From Chloroflexota bacterium (GTDB lineage: Bacteria; Chloroflexota; Limnocylindria; P2-11E), in assembly GCA_005881085.1 (NCBI GenBank), contig VBGU01000207.1, positions 1,360 to 6,753 on the forward strand: DNA of 5,394 nucleotides. Direction: 5' to 3'. Positions within the stretch are counted from its first letter, which is position 1, and every line of letters starts with the position of its first letter. Positions 5,237-5,394 of the stretch are shown piece by piece. A model generated the notes under the pieces. That model saw only the letters and a list, made by a program, of their open reading frames with translations. It ran no database searches and was not told the DNA's origin. The position numbers and the translations under genes are program-made.

Positions 5237-5394
5237 TTAGCGGGAGTCATGTCCTCCCGTGACCTTGAGGGTCGCTTTCGTGGTCATCGCTGTCGTGTCC
5301 TTCTTCGGTGCCGGAGCCAGCGCGGTCTTCGCGGTCGCCGTTGTAACTGTGGTCACCGGCGTCACGTTTGACGCCTTTAGAACTTTTGGGCTTT
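5237..5394 (-). CDS. possible C-terminal tail of an unidentified minus-strand gene
   Basis: I do not recognise this. One minus-strand frame is open from the window edge to TAA at 5237-5239 and would encode 51 residues rich in Thr, Ala, Lys and Pro, ending KVTGGHDSR. Its third-position G/C is about 71%, rising to about 80% in the middle, and a terminator-like hairpin follows 26 bp later; both favour it. A second minus-strand frame, open to TGA at 5247-5249, gives a His/Asp/Gly-rich tail and has lower third-position G/C. A plus-strand frame opening with GTG at 5259 is also open to the edge and would be very hydrophobic. The last 20 bp are AT-richer than the rest. No choice is secure without the sequence to the right. 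Confidence 0.3.
   Translation of the reverse strand, partial: SPKVLKASNVTPVTTVTTATAKTALAPAPKKDTTAMTTKATLKVTGGHDSR

Overview
This is a GC-rich bacterial window, dense with genes, and the codon third positions of the clear genes are mostly G or C. Several starts lack a Shine-Dalgarno sequence, and a free-standing 5'-3' exonuclease lies next to a histidine gene. This suits Actinomycetota, Chloroflexota or a related high-GC lineage. I cannot name a taxon, and no tRNA, rRNA, CRISPR array or insertion sequence is visible.

Layout from left to right: the first 55 codons of hisA on the minus strand, running off the left end; a very stable 13-bp hairpin; a secreted seven-bladed beta-propeller (lactonase-like) protein on the minus strand; a 121-bp divergent control region; an OmpR/PhoB-type response regulator and its histidine kinase on the plus strand, overlapping by 4 bp; three bases later, converging from the minus strand, a 5'-3' exonuclease of the Pol I N-domain/FEN family; upstream of it and overlapping it, hisC (histidinol-phosphate aminotransferase), broken by a frameshift; a second stable hairpin; and an unresolved right end that may hold the tail of another minus-strand gene.

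The most interesting element is the divergent control region. It holds two 18-bp sites, each a pair of TGTCAT-like heptamers separated by 4 bp (11-bp repeat spacing), arranged head to head around 1389/1390. This is the architecture and nearly the sequence of a PhoB 'Pho box'. One site points at the response regulator gene and the other at the secreted propeller gene. On each side a weak CANNNT hexamer follows after exactly 10 bp. The simplest reading is that the regulator controls itself and the propeller gene together, making the three genes one sensing-and-response module, possibly responding to phosphate.

The second notable point is hisC. Its two halves are well conserved but in different frames, and the conserved block after GNG (normally S-N/D-E plus two residues) is missing. 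Frame and family spacing both fit a deletion of about 23 nt, perhaps between two copies of GCAACGGC. The next gene, the exonuclease, has no standard start codon at the expected place. It has ATA overlapping the hisC stop as ATAG. Both oddities could be real or assembly errors, and read mapping would separate the two.
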